From the NCBI GenBank assembly GCA_030849965.1, contig JAVDKL010000001.1:2958554-3022553 (forward strand): 64,000 nucleotides of DNA, in the 5' to 3' direction. The stretch's first letter is position 1. Each line of letters opens with the position of its first letter. Both the position numbers and the translations under genes were made by a program. The notes below the pieces were generated by a model. The model saw nothing but the letters and a program-made list of their open reading frames with translations, had not been told where the DNA came from and ran no database searches. Below are positions 1-9,183 of the stretch, piece by piece. This DNA is from Schauerella fraxinea (GTDB taxonomy: Bacteria; Pseudomonadota; Gammaproteobacteria; Burkholderiales; Burkholderiaceae_B).

Positions 1-348
1 ACCGCGGAAGTCGCGAACGCGCGGCAGCGCGACAGCGACCAGACGGTCCAGGAATTCGTACATGCGGCGACCACGCAACGTGACCATGCAACCGATCGGA
101 TAGTCTTCACGGATCTTGAAGCCGGCAATAGCTTTGCGCGTCTTCGTAACCACGGGACGTTGGCCGGCGATCTTCGTCAGATCCGACACAGCGTGTTCGA
201 TGACTTTCTTGTCGGAGACCGCTTCCGAGACACCCATGTTCAGGGTGATCTTCAGGATGCGCGGCACTTCCATGGCGCTCTTATAACCAAACTGGGTCGT
301 AAGTTCGCCGGAGATTTTGTCGCGGTAGATTTCTTGCAAACGAGCCAT
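1..348 (-). CDS. rplE: 50S ribosomal protein L5, partial (C-terminus outside window)
   Basis: The first 116 codons of L5 are read leftwards from an ATG at 346-348; the rest lies beyond the left edge. The translation begins [12 protein letters not shown] and contains the family segments [14 protein letters not shown] and [12 protein letters not shown]5 binds 5S rRNA in the central protuberance of the large subunit. It follows rplX by 12 nt, as in the conserved spc operon order rplN-rplX-rplE, so co-transcription is expected. The identity is certain; only the truncation by the window is notable. Confidence 0.97.
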   Translation of the reverse strand, partial: MARLQEIYRDKISGELTTQFGYKSAMEVPRILKITLNMGVSEAVSDKKVIEHAVSDLTKIAGQRPVVTKTRKAIAGFKIREDYPIGCMVTLRGRRMYEFLDRLVAVALPRVRDFRG

Positions 349-360
349 GTTGTTCGCCCC

Positions 361-681
361 TTACGCCTTGGCGCCGACTTCGGCACCGTTGGAACGAAAC
401 ACACGCACCTTGCGGCCATCCACTTCTTTCACGCCAACGCGGTCGGCTTTGCCGGTCGCGGGGTTGAAGAGCGCCACATTCGAGATGTGGATCGGCATGG
501 TCTTCTCGATGATGCCACCAGGATTGTTGGCCATCGGGTTAGGCTTCGTGTGCTTCTTGACGGTATTGATGCCTTCGACCAGAACATGGTCGGCGTCCAG
601 GCAAGCCAGGACGACGCCACGGCGCGTTTTATCGCGGCCGGTCAGGACGATGACTTCGTCGCCTTTACGGATATTGTTCAT
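361..681 (-). CDS. rplX: 50S ribosomal protein L24
   Basis: A 106-aa protein with an N-terminal KOW motif (about residues 4-31, [19 protein letters not shown]) and the conserved [17 protein letters not shown] segment around residues 53-69. L24 is an assembly-initiating large-subunit protein that binds the 5' domain of 23S rRNA and lies near the exit tunnel. Its length matches the bacterial family. It sits between rplN (10 nt upstream) and rplE (12 nt downstream) on the minus strand, the usual spc operon arrangement. Confidence 0.98.
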   Translation of the reverse strand: MNNIRKGDEVIVLTGRDKTRRGVVLACLDADHVLVEGINTVKKHTKPNPMANNPGGIIEKTMPIHISNVALFNPATGKADRVGVKEVDGRKVRVFRSNGAEVGAKA

Positions 682-691
682 CGAAGGCTCC

Positions 692-1060
692 TTACAGCAC
701 TTCCGGGGCCAACGACACGATCTTCATGAACTTTTCGGTACGCAATTCGCGCGTAACGGGTCCGAAGATGCGGGTGCCGATGGGCTCCAGCTTGGCATTG
801 AGCAAAACAGCGGCGTTGCCACCGAACTTAATAAGCGAACCGTCTTTCCGGCGCACGCCCTTGGCGGTACGAACCACCACAGCGTTATAAATTTCGCCTT
901 TCTTGACGCGTCCGCGGGGCGCGGCGTCTTTGACCGTCACCTTGATGATGTCGCCGATACCGGCATAACGGCGCTTGGAACCGCCGAGCACCTTGATGCA
1001 CATCACATGACGCGCACCAGTGTTGTCGGCCACGTCCAGCGTGGTCTGCATTTGGATCAT
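692..1060 (-). CDS. rplN: 50S ribosomal protein L14
   Basis: A 122-aa protein starting [19 protein letters not shown], with the conserved [18 protein letters not shown] segment and C-terminal [20 protein letters not shown]14 contacts 16S rRNA at an intersubunit bridge. It is the first gene of the spc block here. Upstream lies not rpsQ but a 414-bp gap and then a divergent aldehyde dehydrogenase gene, so rplN must be transcribed from its own promoter (see 1288-1316). Confidence 0.98.
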   Translation of the reverse strand: MIQMQTTLDVADNTGARHVMCIKVLGGSKRRYAGIGDIIKVTVKDAAPRGRVKKGEIYNAVVVRTAKGVRRKDGSLIKFGGNAAVLLNAKLEPIGTRIFGPVTRELRTEKFMKIVSLAPEVL

Positions 1061-1287
1061 GATTTTTCCTATTCCAACTTAACCGGAGAAACGCATCCCG
1101 AACCCGGAATCACGCCTCTCCCGCCAGTTTTGGTCCCGTAAGGCTAGCTAGTGAAGCCGACCCTGGGTTGAAATCCTGCGGGTGTTTCCTCCCACACTCT
1201 TTTTGCTGGCTTGGATCTCGACGTGAAGCTTGGTGCCTCTCGCTGGTGATCTACGACCGCGCAATTGGGAATGCGGGAAAGCCGTTG

Positions 1288-1316
1288 ATAATAACTCGGG
1301 TGCGACCCTGACGCAA
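1288..1316 (-). promoter_or_regulatory. Putative spc-operon promoter upstream of rplN
   Basis: The gap 1061-1474 holds no gene. Read on the minus strand it contains a -35-like TTGCGT (1311-1316) and a -10-like TATTAT (1288-1293) separated by 17 bp. Transcription would start near 1281 and leave a leader of about 220 nt before rplN. A separate promoter is required because a plus-strand dehydrogenase separates rplN from rpsQ. The plus-strand promoter of that dehydrogenase must lie in the same gap, but I see no convincing hexamer pair for it. The call rests on motif match only. Confidence 0.4.
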
Positions 1317-1474
1317 GCACTTATCTCGACGGGTTCACTAGGGCGTTGTTTTTTAGTTAGACTGTACGGCTACATCCGGCGCGGTCGGCCACCACACAAT
1401 GATGCACTGCCGCCGGCGCCACCCACCCGCATCACCCCGCTATTTCCCTTTCACCGCTTTCTAAAGGTTGTCGC

Positions 1475-2902
1475 ATGTACGAAACATTGGCGCTTTATAT
1501 CGATGGAGAATTCGTTTCCGGCGAAGGCCGCAAGACGCAAGACGTTGTGAACCCGGCAACGGGTGATGTGCTTGGCCAACTCCCGCACGCGACGCAGAAG
1601 GATCTCGATCGCGCATTGGCGGCCGCCGAGCGCGCATTTCAGACGTGGAAAGTGTCGTCGCCGATCGACCGCGCTGCCATTTTGCGCAAGGTAGGCCAGT
1701 TGTCGCGCGATCAGGCCAAGGAAATCGGCCGCAACATGACGCTCGACCAAGGCAAGCCGCTGGCCGAAGCGGTTGGCGAGGTGGTGTCGTGCTCCGAACA
1801 CGCCGATTGGCATGCCGAAGAATGCCGCCGCATTTATGGCCGCGTGATCACGCCCCGCAATCCCGACGTGCGTCAGATCGTCGTGCGCGAGCCGATCGGC
1901 GTCTGCGCCGCCTTCACGCCTTGGAACTTCCCCTACAACCAGGCCATCCGCAAGGTCGCTGCTGCGATCGGCGCCGGTTGCACGGTGATCCTGAAAGGCC
2001 CGGAAGATTCACCCAGCGCCGTGATGGCCATTGCCCGCATGTTTCATGACGCCGGCCTGCCCAAGGGCGTACTGAACGTGGTGTGGGGCGATCCTCCGGT
2101 CATCTCGGACTACCTCATCCGCTCGCCGATCGTGCGCAAGATCTCGTTTACCGGTTCGGTACCGGTGGGCAAGCAACTGGCCGCCCTGGCCGGCCAGCAC
2201 ATGAAGCGCGCCACCATGGAACTGGGCGGTCACTCGCCCGTTCTGGTGTTCGACGACGCCGACATCGACCGTGCCGCCAAGATGCTGGCCAAATTCAAGC
2301 TGCGCAACGCAGGCCAAGTATGCGTGTCGCCCACGCGCTTCTATGTACAGGAAAAGGCTTATGAAGAGTTCCTGGCCAAGTTCACGGAAGTCACGAAGGG
2401 CGTGAAGGTGGGCAACGGGCTGGAAGACGGGATCGAAATGGGTCCGTTGGCACACCAACGCCGCGTGCCGGCCATGAGCAAGTTCGTGGAAGACGCCAAA
2501 AAGCGCGGCGGCAAGATCGTGACGGGCGGCGAGCCGATTGCCGGACCGGGCTACTTCTTTGCCCCGACCATCGTTACCGATGTGCCTGAAGATTCGATGC
2601 TGATGACCGAAGAGCCCTTTGGCCCCATCGCGCCGATCGTTCGATTCAAGGATACCGAGGAAGTGCTCAAACGCGCCAACAGCCTGCCTTTCGGGCTGTC
2701 GTCGTACGTGTTCACCAACTCGCTGCAAATCGCCACGAAAGTCTCCAATGGTCTGGAAGCGGGCATGGTCAACATCAATCACTTCGGTAGCGCACTGGCT
2801 GAAACGCCGTTTGGCGGCATCAAGGATAGCGGCATCGGCAGCGAAGGCGGTACCGAGACATTCGACGGCTACCTCGTGACCAAGTTCATCACGCATATCT
2901 GA
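1475..2902 (+). CDS. NAD(P)-dependent aldehyde dehydrogenase (succinate-semialdehyde dehydrogenase-like)
   Basis: A 475-aa protein of the aldehyde dehydrogenase superfamily, oxidising an aldehyde to the acid with NAD(P)+. Visible catalytic positions are Asn151 (TPWNFP), Lys174, the cofactor motif FTGS near 225-228, Glu249 (MELGGHSP) and the nucleophile Cys283 (AGQVCVSP). The C-terminal [17 protein letters not shown] resembles succinate-semialdehyde and related semialdehyde dehydrogenases, but the substrate cannot be set from sequence alone. The ATG at 1475 has an AAAGG Shine-Dalgarno sequence 7 nt upstream. It stands alone on the plus strand between rplN and rpsQ, convergent with rpsQ across a bidirectional terminator. 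No regulator adjoins it. Confidence 0.93.
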   Translation: MYETLALYIDGEFVSGEGRKTQDVVNPATGDVLGQLPHATQKDLDRALAAAERAFQTWKVSSPIDRAAILRKVGQLSRDQAKEIGRNMTLDQGKPLAEAVGEVVSCSEHADWHAEECRRIYGRVITPRNPDVRQIVVREPIGVCAAFTPWNFPYNQAIRKVAAAIGAGCTVILKGPEDSPSAVMAIARMFHDAGLPKGVLNVVWGDPPVISDYLIRSPIVRKISFTGSVPVGKQLAALAGQHMKRATMELGGHSPVLVFDDADIDRAAKMLAKFKLRNAGQVCVSPTRFYVQEKAYEEFLAKFTEVTKGVKVGNGLEDGIEMGPLAHQRRVPAMSKFVEDAKKRGGKIVTGGEPIAGPGYFFAPTIVTDVPEDSMLMTEEPFGPIAPIVRFKDTEEVLKRANSLPFGLSSYVFTNSLQIATKVSNGLEAGMVNINHFGSALAETPFGGIKDSGIGSEGGTETFDGYLVTKFITHI

Positions 2903-2929
2903 TCGCATATCGACTGCAGCGCAGTATGG

Positions 2930-2970
2930 AAAAAGGGCCGGGAGAATCGCTTCTCCCAGCCCTTTTTTTT
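2930..2970. terminator. Bidirectional intrinsic terminator between aldehyde dehydrogenase and rpsQ
   Basis: A long near-perfect inverted repeat (arms 2930-2946 and 2951-2967, loop TCGC) is followed by eight T on the plus strand and preceded by five A, so it also ends minus-strand transcripts with a U run. It lies 27 nt after the dehydrogenase stop and 41 nt after the rpsQ stop. It therefore closes the S10 operon at rpsQ and insulates it from the convergent gene. Confidence 0.9.
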
Positions 2971-3011
2971 CGTGTTGCCGTTAGCACCTGAGCGCTACCG
3001 GCAGACGCGAT

Positions 3012-3296
3012 TTAGATGACGCGTACAGCCTCGATCAAGCGCACCACACTCCACGACTTCGAACGGGAGATAGGACGGCCTTCAGCGATTTCGACAGTGT
3101 CGCCTTCGTTGTACTGGTTCGTTTCGTCATGCGCCTTGTACTTATTGCGGCGCGTGATGACCTTACCGTAGATCGGATGCTTCACTCGGCTTTCGACCTG
3201 CACCACGACGGTTTTATCCATCTTGTTGCTGACGATTTTGCCGACCAGCGTGCGCTGGTTCTTCTTGGGGACTGCGACTTCTTGAGTTTCACTCAT
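3012..3296 (-). CDS. rpsQ: 30S ribosomal protein S17
   Basis: A 94-aa protein with the S17 core [18 protein letters not shown] and the segment [19 protein letters not shown]; it binds 16S rRNA early in small-subunit assembly. It has a short N-terminal extension ([14 protein letters not shown]) common in betaproteobacteria. It begins 2 nt after the rpmC stop and is the last gene of the S10 operon, since a strong terminator follows at 2930-2970. Confidence 0.98.
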   Translation of the reverse strand: MSETQEVAVPKKNQRTLVGKIVSNKMDKTVVVQVESRVKHPIYGKVITRRNKYKAHDETNQYNEGDTVEIAEGRPISRSKSWSVVRLIEAVRVI

Positions 3297-3298
3297 GA

Positions 3299-3490
3299 TT
3301 ATTTCCCTGCCTTCTCGGTCAGCAAGGTGCGTACGCGCGCGATGTCGCGGCGCACTTTGCCAAGCTGGCTGTGGTTGGCAAGCTGTTGAGTGGCCCGCTG
3401 CATACGCAGACCGAATTGCGCACGCAACAGACTTTCGAGCTCTTTGCCGAGCTCGGCGGCATCTTTCGAACGGAGTTCGCTGGCTTTCAT
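3299..3490 (-). CDS. rpmC: 50S ribosomal protein L29
   Basis: A 63-aa all-helical protein, [18 protein letters not shown] onwards, with the family segment [18 protein letters not shown] at the C-terminus. L29 sits at the peptide exit tunnel next to L23 and contributes to the docking site for trigger factor and the signal recognition particle. It lies between rplP (10 nt upstream) and rpsQ (2 nt downstream), as expected for the S10 operon. Confidence 0.97.
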   Translation of the reverse strand: MKASELRSKDAAELGKELESLLRAQFGLRMQRATQQLANHSQLGKVRRDIARVRTLLTEKAGK

Positions 3491-3500
3491 TTAGTACTCC

Positions 3501-3917
3501 TTAAGCACCGATATGACGCGCGACGAACGTGGTCCGGAGCGGCAGCTTTGCAGCGGCCAAGCGGAAGGCTTCACGCGCGATTTCTTCGCTTACACCACCC
3601 AGCTCATACAGCACTTTGCCCGGTTGAATTTCAGCGACCCAATACTCGGGGTTGCCCTTACCGTTACCCATCCGGACTTCGGCAGGTTTTTGCGAAATAG
3701 GCTTATCCGGGAAAATACGAATCCAGGTTTTACCTTGACGCTTCATGTGACGGTTAATGGCACGACGAGCGGCCTCGATCTGGCGCGCCGTCAGACGACC
3801 GCGATCGGTCGACTTCAAGCCGAAATCGCCGAACGAAACGTCCGTTCCGCGAGTAGCCAGACCGGTGTTACGGCCTTTTTGCTCTTTACGATATTTTCTG
3901 CGTGACGGTTGCAGCAT
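3501..3917 (-). CDS. rplP: 50S ribosomal protein L16
   Basis: A 138-aa protein starting [17 protein letters not shown], with the conserved [19 protein letters not shown] segment about residues 85-104. L16 organises the tRNA binding region near the peptidyl-transferase centre. It follows rpsC by 2 nt and precedes rpmC by 10 nt on the minus strand, so translational coupling within the S10 operon is likely. Confidence 0.98.
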   Translation of the reverse strand: MLQPSRRKYRKEQKGRNTGLATRGTDVSFGDFGLKSTDRGRLTARQIEAARRAINRHMKRQGKTWIRIFPDKPISQKPAEVRMGNGKGNPEYWVAEIQPGKVLYELGGVSEEIAREAFRLAAAKLPLRTTFVARHIGA

Positions 3918-3919
3918 CT

Positions 3920-4729
3920 TTATTCTCCTTCGGGCGTCGGCGTCGCAGCGCCATCAGCCTTGCGCGGACCGCGTCCACGACCACCAGGACCCGCACCCGG
4001 ACGGCCGGCGCGAGCGCCTTCCGGACGGTCACCGCGCGGAGCGCGGCGGGGACGGCGATCATCTTCACGGGGAGTGACCACTTCCGGCGGCATTTCGCCG
4101 TTCGGGAGCATATCGCCCTTGTAGACCCAGACCTTGATACCGATCACACCATACGTGGTGTGGGCTTCGGACGTACCGTAGTCGATATTGGCGCGCAGGG
4201 TGTGCAACGGCACACGGCCTTCGCGATACCACTCGGTGCGAGCGATTTCGATACCGTTCAGACGACCGGCGCTCATGATCTTGATGCCTTGGGCACCCAG
4301 ACGCATCGCATTTTGCATCGCGCGTTTCATCGCACGACGGAACATGATGCGCTTCTCGAGCTGTTGCGAGATCGAATCGGCAATCAGTTGAGCGTCGGTT
4401 TCCGGCTTGCGGATTTCCTCGATGTTGACGTGCACGGGCACGCCCATCAAACGCTGCAGATCGCTCTTCAGGTTCTCGATGTCTTCGCCACGCTTGCCGA
4501 TCACCACGCCCGGACGAGCCGAGTAAATGGTGATGCGGGCGTTCTTGGCGGGACGCTCGATGATCACGCGGCCGACCGACGCGCTCTTGAGTTTCTTTTT
4601 CAGATACTCGCGAACACGGATGTCTTGCGCCAACATGCCGGGAAAGGCCTTGTCGTCCGCAAACCACTTGGACGACCAGTTACGGGATACCGCGAGACGG
4701 AACCCAATCGGGTGAATTTTCTGACCCAT
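3920..4729 (-). CDS. rpsC: 30S ribosomal protein S3 with long Arg/Gly-rich tail
   Basis: A 269-aa protein starting [18 protein letters not shown]. The KH type-2 RNA-binding domain lies about residues 38-107 ([13 protein letters not shown]), followed by the S3 C-terminal domain ([12 protein letters not shown]-type segment near 200). S3 lines the mRNA entry tunnel and has helicase activity with S4 and S5. E. coli S3 is 233 aa; the extra length here is a basic, low-complexity tail from about residue 217 rich in RPRR, GRGRG and Pro/Ala. Similar tails occur in Burkholderiales S3. It is separated by 9 nt from rplV. Confidence 0.98.
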   Translation of the reverse strand: MGQKIHPIGFRLAVSRNWSSKWFADDKAFPGMLAQDIRVREYLKKKLKSASVGRVIIERPAKNARITIYSARPGVVIGKRGEDIENLKSDLQRLMGVPVHVNIEEIRKPETDAQLIADSISQQLEKRIMFRRAMKRAMQNAMRLGAQGIKIMSAGRLNGIEIARTEWYREGRVPLHTLRANIDYGTSEAHTTYGVIGIKVWVYKGDMLPNGEMPPEVVTPREDDRRPRRAPRGDRPEGARAGRPGAGPGGRGRGPRKADGAATPTPEGE

Positions 4730-4738
4730 CGTTGCTCC

Positions 4739-5068
4739 TTACGCGCCGACTTTGACCACAATGTGGCAAGTCTGCTTCTCGATACGGTTACCGCGGCCCT
4801 TGGCGCGCGCCGAGAAGCGCTTCATCGATTGAGCTTTGTCCACATAGATCGTGGTGACCTTCAGCTCATCGATATCGGCGCCGTCGTTGTGCTCGGCGTT
4901 GGCGATAGCGGATTCGACAGCCTTCTTCAGGATGACGGCCGCCTTCTTGGGGGAAAAGGTGAGGATGTTCAGTGCTTGCGCAACCGACTTACCACGGATC
5001 AAATCCGCAACGAGTCGGGTCTTTTGCGCGGAGATGTGCACCCCACGGATAATGGCTTGAGTTTCCAT
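4739..5068 (-). CDS. rplV: 50S ribosomal protein L22
   Basis: A 109-aa protein, [20 protein letters not shown] onwards, with the [15 protein letters not shown] segment and the basic C-terminal [19 protein letters not shown] that forms the extended loop of the exit tunnel. Changes in that loop confer macrolide resistance in other bacteria; the loop looks intact here. It lies 3 nt after rpsS and 9 nt before rpsC. Confidence 0.98.
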   Translation of the reverse strand: METQAIIRGVHISAQKTRLVADLIRGKSVAQALNILTFSPKKAAVILKKAVESAIANAEHNDGADIDELKVTTIYVDKAQSMKRFSARAKGRGNRIEKQTCHIVVKVGA

Positions 5069-5071
5069 CGC

Positions 5072-5347
5072 TTACCTCTTCGACTTCTTGTCCGCAGCAT
5101 GACCCTTGAACGTACGGGTCAGCGCGAATTCGCCGAGCTTGTGACCGACCATGTTCTCGTTGATATAAACGGGAACGTGCTGACGGCCATTGTGCACAGC
5201 GATAGTCAACCCGATGAAATCGGGCAGGATGGTGGACCGGCGCGACCAGGTCTTGATCGGCTTTTTGTCTTTGCCCACGACGGCTGCATCGATCTTCTTG
5301 ATCAGATGCGCGTCGACAAACGGGCCTTTCTTGATCGAACGTGACAT
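5072..5347 (-). CDS. rpsS: 30S ribosomal protein S19
   Basis: A 91-aa protein starting [19 protein letters not shown], with the conserved [21 protein letters not shown] and [21 protein letters not shown] segments. S19 lies in the head of the small subunit, contacts S13 and forms part of an intersubunit bridge. It is placed between rplB (12 nt upstream) and rplV (3 nt downstream), as in the standard S10 operon. Confidence 0.98.
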   Translation of the reverse strand: MSRSIKKGPFVDAHLIKKIDAAVVGKDKKPIKTWSRRSTILPDFIGLTIAVHNGRQHVPVYINENMVGHKLGEFALTRTFKGHAADKKSKR

Positions 5348-5359
5348 GATGTTCGCCCC

Positions 5360-6187
5360 TTACTTGCGCTTGCGCCGTTGGACGATCATATTGTTCGTCC
5401 GCTTGTTGCGTCGAGTCTTGAAACCCTTCGACGGAGTACCCCAAGGGCTGACCGGCTCGCGTGCTTCACCGGTGCGGCCTTCACCACCACCGTGCGGGTG
5501 ATCGACCGGGTTCATGGCAACACCACGAACCGTCGGACGAATACCGCGCCAACGCATTGCACCGGCCTTGCCGATTTGGCGCAGGCTGTGTTCTTCATTG
5601 CCGACTTCACCGATCGTGGCACGGCATTCGATGTGCACGCGACGGACTTCGCCGGAGCGCAGACGCACTTGAGCGTAAACGCCCTCACGCGCCAACAGCA
5701 CAGCGGAAGCACCAGCCGAACGGGCCATCTGAGCACCCTTGCCCGGGAGCATTTCGATGCAATGGATCGTCGAACCCACCGGGATATTGCGGATCGGCAA
5801 GGTATTGCCGGCGCGAATCGGGGCTTCGACGCCCGAAAGCAGCGTGACGCCGACTTCCAGACCACGGGGAGCGATGATGTAGCGACGTTCGCCGTCCGCG
5901 TAGCACAGGAGTGCAATGTGCGCGGTGCGGTTGGGGTCATACTCAAGACGCTCGACCTTCGCCGGGATTCCGTCCTTGTTGCGACGGAAATCGATGACGC
6001 GGTAGTGCTGCTTGTGACCGCCGCCACGATGGCGAACAGTGATGTGACCGTTGTTGTTACGGCCAGAACCACGGATTTGCTTTTCGAGCAACGGAGCGAA
6101 CGGCTCACCCTTGTGCAGGTTAGGGCTTACCACCTTAACCATGCTACGGCGGCCGGCCGAGGTCGGTTTAACTTTTACGAGGGCCAT
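5360..6187 (-). CDS. rplB: 50S ribosomal protein L2
   Basis: A 275-aa protein with the OB-like RNA-binding domain (about 40-120), an SH3-like domain, and the hallmark [17 protein letters not shown] near residues 223-239, whose histidine lies close to the peptidyl-transferase centre. L2 is needed for subunit association and tRNA binding. Its start directly abuts the rplW stop (6188), implying coupled translation. Confidence 0.98.
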   Translation of the reverse strand: MALVKVKPTSAGRRSMVKVVSPNLHKGEPFAPLLEKQIRGSGRNNNGHITVRHRGGGHKQHYRVIDFRRNKDGIPAKVERLEYDPNRTAHIALLCYADGERRYIIAPRGLEVGVTLLSGVEAPIRAGNTLPIRNIPVGSTIHCIEMLPGKGAQMARSAGASAVLLAREGVYAQVRLRSGEVRRVHIECRATIGEVGNEEHSLRQIGKAGAMRWRGIRPTVRGVAMNPVDHPHGGGEGRTGEAREPVSPWGTPSKGFKTRRNKRTNNMIVQRRKRK

Positions 6188-6484
6188 TTACATCACCTCC
6201 GCAAAGTCGATTTCCTGGCCTTCCTTGAGCGACACATAGGCCTTGCGCTCACTGCGGCGCTTACCCATGAATCGGCCAAAGCGCTTGACTTTGCCTTTGC
6301 GGTTGAGGACCTGCACGGACTCGACCTGCACTTTGAACAGCAGTTCGACGGCAGCCTTGATTTCCGGCTTGGTCGCGGTGTCCACGACGCGGAAAGCGAC
6401 TTGCTGGTACTTTTCGGCGACGAACGTGGCCTTTTCGGTCACGATCGGAGCCAGAATGACTTGCAACAAACGTTCTGCATTCAT
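6188..6484 (-). CDS. rplW: 50S ribosomal protein L23
   Basis: A 98-aa protein, [20 protein letters not shown] onwards, with the family segments [19 protein letters not shown] and [19 protein letters not shown]23 is the main docking site of trigger factor and SRP at the tunnel exit. Its ATG overlaps the rplD stop by 4 nt (ATGA) and its stop abuts the rplB start, so it is tightly coupled on both sides. Confidence 0.98.
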   Translation of the reverse strand: MNAERLLQVILAPIVTEKATFVAEKYQQVAFRVVDTATKPEIKAAVELLFKVQVESVQVLNRKGKVKRFGRFMGKRRSERKAYVSLKEGQEIDFAEVM

Positions 6485-7101
6485 CCCAGCATCTCCTCGA
6501 ATTGAGCGATGGCCGACTTGGTGATAACCACTTTCTTGTAGTGGATCAGCGACAGCGGATCGGCGTAACGCGTTTCAACCACAGCGACGTGCGGCAGGTT
6601 GCGGGTAGCCAGGTAGACGTTTTCGTCGACCGCATCGGTGATGATCAACACCGATTCCAGACCCATGTCACGCAGCTTGACGGCGGCGTCTTTGGTCTTG
6701 GGCGTATCGAGCGAGAACGTTTCAACGACGGAGATGCGGCCTTCACGGGCCAGCTGCGACAAGATCGAACGGATCCCGGCGCGGTACATCTTCTTGTTGA
6801 CCTTCTGGCTGAAATTCTCGTCGGGCGAGTTCGGGAACGTGCGACCACCCCCACGCCAGATCGGCGAGGACGTCATACCGGCACGAGCGCGGCCCGTACC
6901 CTTTTGACGCCACGGCTTCTTCGTGGAGTGCTTGACTTCCGCACGGTCTTTCTGTGCACGGTTGCCGCTGCGCGCGTTGGCCTGATAGGCCACGACGATT
7001 TGGTGAATCAGGGCTTCGTTGTAGTCACGGCCGAACACGGTGTCGGGCGCGCTGAACGTAGCGTCGGATTGACCTTGAGCATTCAGGAGCTTCAGATCCA
7101 T
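6481..7101 (-). CDS. rplD: 50S ribosomal protein L4
   Basis: A 206-aa protein starting [19 protein letters not shown], with the tunnel loop segment [20 protein letters not shown] around residues 60-80. L4 lines the exit tunnel. In enterobacteria it also represses the S10 operon by acting on the leader mRNA; whether it does so here is unknown, but rplC has a leader of similar length (see 7808-8001). It begins 3 nt after the rplC stop. Confidence 0.98.
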   Translation of the reverse strand: MDLKLLNAQGQSDATFSAPDTVFGRDYNEALIHQIVVAYQANARSGNRAQKDRAEVKHSTKKPWRQKGTGRARAGMTSSPIWRGGGRTFPNSPDENFSQKVNKKMYRAGIRSILSQLAREGRISVVETFSLDTPKTKDAAVKLRDMGLESVLIITDAVDENVYLATRNLPHVAVVETRYADPLSLIHYKKVVITKSAIAQFEEMLG

Positions 7102-7104
7102 GGC

Positions 7105-7794
7105 TTATGCTCCCTTTTTGGCCGTCATCTTGACGGCCGGACGCACAATGATATCGGCGCCGGCATGACCCGGAACCGCGCCTTTGACCATCAGCAGACC
7201 GCGCTCGACATCGACGCGAACCACGTCGAGGTTTTGCACGGTGCGGGTCGCGTCACCGAGGTGACCGGACATGCGCTTACCGGGGAACACGCGACCGGGA
7301 TCTTGCGCTTGACCGATCGAGCCCGGCACACGGTGCGAACGGCTGTTACCGTGCGACGCGCGTTGCGAACCGAAGTGGTGGCGCTTGATGGTACCGGCGA
7401 AGCCCTTACCGATGGTGGTGCCCGTGACGTCGACCTGTTGGCCGGCTTCGAACACGCTTTCCACGGCAATCACGCTACCAGCCGAAAACTCGGCGGCGCG
7501 GGTGGGATCGAGGCGGAATTCTTTGAGGATGCTACCGGCTTCAACGCCAGCCTTCGCATAGTGGCCGGTTTGCGGCTTGACTACACGCGAGGCGCGACGG
7601 GTGCCGTAGGCCACTTGAACCGCAGCATAGCCGTCGGTTTCAGGGGACTTGACTTGAGTCACACGGTTGTTGGACACGTCCAGCACGGTAACCGGAATGG
7701 ATTCACCATCCTCGGTAAAAATGCGGGTCATGCCGACCTTGCGACCCACCAGACCCAGCCGATGGGCGGCAGGCGTGGGTGTCGGATTCGACAT
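7105..7794 (-). CDS. rplC: 50S ribosomal protein L3
   Basis: L3, 229 aa when started at the ATG at 7792-7794 ([20 protein letters not shown]). The frame stays open further upstream, but that stretch is not L3-like, and a GGAG Shine-Dalgarno lies 5 nt before this ATG. The family segment [19 protein letters not shown] and the [20 protein letters not shown] loop (methylated Gln region near the peptidyl-transferase centre) are present. L3 is an early assembly protein. Unlike in E. coli, rpsJ does not precede it directly: an AraC regulator and a TonB receptor gene intervene, so rplC is the first gene of the truncated S10 operon. Confidence 0.97.
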   Translation of the reverse strand: MSNPTPTPAAHRLGLVGRKVGMTRIFTEDGESIPVTVLDVSNNRVTQVKSPETDGYAAVQVAYGTRRASRVVKPQTGHYAKAGVEAGSILKEFRLDPTRAAEFSAGSVIAVESVFEAGQQVDVTGTTIGKGFAGTIKRHHFGSQRASHGNSRSHRVPGSIGQAQDPGRVFPGKRMSGHLGDATRTVQNLDVVRVDVERGLLMVKGAVPGHAGADIIVRPAVKMTAKKGA

Positions 7795-7807
7795 CGTTTT
7801 CTCCATT

Positions 7808-8001
7808 CCCGACTGCGATTGGTCGGGGCTAATTTCAGACGAAAGTAATGGTTCTCGTCTTGGGTTAAATGCCTGCAGAACGACGCATATCGCGCTTCCG
7901 GGATGGCCTGCTCCAAATGGTGCATGGTGCCCGATAGCTATGCGCAACTCTGCCAAAAATGGCAAGCCTGAAACTATAGCAGCAATATCTTGGCAATACA
8001 A
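7808..8001 (-). promoter_or_regulatory. Putative promoter and leader of the rplC-rpsQ operon
   Basis: On the minus strand a -35-like TTGTAT (7996-8001) and a -10-like TATAGT (7973-7978) are spaced 17 bp apart, a good sigma-70 match. Transcription would start near 7966 and give a leader of about 170 nt. The leader ends with a hairpin (arms 7822-7827 and 7808-7813, six base pairs) immediately before the rplC Shine-Dalgarno, where it could affect initiation. The separate promoter fits the loss of the rpsJ-rplC junction. No experimental support is available. Confidence 0.5.
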
Positions 8002-8040
8002 ACACTTAGCGCGTGCATGTGTGTTGCGGCGGCGACACAG

Positions 8041-9030
8041 CTACCCGGCTGTCGCGCCCTGCTCGGGTCCGCGCCATTGCTGCGGCGACCTGCCGAACTG
8101 CGCGCGAAAGCTCTGGCTGAAGTGGCTCAAGCTCGCATACCCCACGTCGGCTGCCACGTCCGTCACCCGGCGGCCATCGGCGAGCATGCTGGCCGCCACA
8201 TCGAGCCGGATGGCACGCAGGCGAGCGCTTACCGTCATACCCACGATTTCCCGGAAGGCATGCTGCAGGCGCTTTTCGCTCATGTGCAGCATGCGCGCCA
8301 GTCGTGCCGCAGTCCAGTCCTCACCGAATCGCTGCAGAAGCACGCGCTCCGCACGCAAGGCGGCCTGGTGCGCGTCGCCCATGACGGACTGGGGCGCCGC
8401 GCTGTTGAGCAGCTCGGCCGTGACGGACAGTGCCTCGAGTGCACGGGCTTGCCACCAGAGGCGGCGCGCCAGGCTGCCATTCTGGGGACAGGCCGCCATC
8501 GTACGCGCCAACGCAATCAATGCCGGTGGCGCCGGCATGCAGGCCACGAACGCCCCTTTATCCGGCCGACTCAATGAGGCCGCGCAATGCTCCTGCAGCA
8601 TCTTGCACAAGGCCTGCGCACCGCGCAGAGCAAGCGCCGCTTCGCTGAAGCGGATATCCACCATGCTCACCGGGCGACCGCCCGGGATACGCGTGCGGCT
8701 GGCGGTTTCGGCGGCATAGCTGAACAGCACCACGTCGCCGGCGAGCGGCAAGCACACACTGGCCTGATCGACCTGTACTTCCGCACCCACCGTAAGCCAG
8801 ACCTGAATGCCGAACACGGTGGCACCCGGTGCCGGCAAGTGCACGGCTCTGCGCGGCGTCCCGTCCAGCACAGCGAGGCTCACACCGTGATCCACCTGCT
8901 CCAGGCAGGCGATGACGGCGTTCCAGTCGCGGGTGACGGGCACGGTTGGCAGCGTGTCGCGCCACCATTCGTGTGCGCGTCTGCGCGACCCATCGCGCCA
9001 AGGAGCGTCATGCGTTGTCGACTGCAGCAT
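8041..9030 (-). CDS. AraC/PchR-type transcriptional regulator, probably of the divergent siderophore receptor
   Basis: A 329-aa protein with a C-terminal AraC/XylS DNA-binding domain (about residues 230-325): first helix-turn-helix around ARLARMLHMSEKRLQHAF, second around VTDVAADVGYASLSHF, followed by the family end FRAQFGRSPQQWR. The N-terminal half is a variable effector domain. I place the start at the ATG at 9028-9030, 8 nt after AAGGAG; a GTG nine bases upstream would overlap that ribosome binding site. The gene is divergent from a TonB-dependent receptor, the usual arrangement of PchR/AlcR-type activators that respond to ferri-siderophores. The effector is inferred from context only. 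The gene points towards rplC and could read into it, as I see no terminator after it. Confidence 0.88.
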   Translation of the reverse strand: MLQSTTHDAPWRDGSRRRAHEWWRDTLPTVPVTRDWNAVIACLEQVDHGVSLAVLDGTPRRAVHLPAPGATVFGIQVWLTVGAEVQVDQASVCLPLAGDVVLFSYAAETASRTRIPGGRPVSMVDIRFSEAALALRGAQALCKMLQEHCAASLSRPDKGAFVACMPAPPALIALARTMAACPQNGSLARRLWWQARALEALSVTAELLNSAAPQSVMGDAHQAALRAERVLLQRFGEDWTAARLARMLHMSEKRLQHAFREIVGMTVSARLRAIRLDVAASMLADGRRVTDVAADVGYASLSHFSQSFRAQFGRSPQQWRGPEQGATAG

Positions 9031-9138
9031 ATCGGGCACTCCTTCCCCGGAAGACGGGCGTTGCTAAACCGGTAATTCGACAATTTCGGGCGGGATTTCG
9101 CAAGCCGCGACAGGATGTGTCTGGGATGATCGGCCACC

Positions 9139-9157
9139 GATAATGATTATCGTTCAT
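9139..9157. promoter_or_regulatory. Fur box upstream of the TonB-dependent receptor
   Basis: GATAATGATTATCGTTCAT matches 14 of 19 positions of the classical Fur box, including the first nine without a gap, and contains a perfect ATAAT-G-ATTAT palindrome. It lies 27 bp before the receptor start in the 153-bp divergent intergenic region and overlaps a GATAAT hexamer that could be the -10 element. Iron repression of the receptor, and possibly of the regulator, is the expected consequence. Confidence 0.8.
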
Positions 9158-9183
9158 TTACCCAACCCTATACGAGGTTTACC

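Noticed and set aside
1230-1550. Open frame of 106 codons crossing the start of the aldehyde dehydrogenase gene.
   Set aside because: It overlaps the well-supported dehydrogenase start in another frame and has no recognisable domain.
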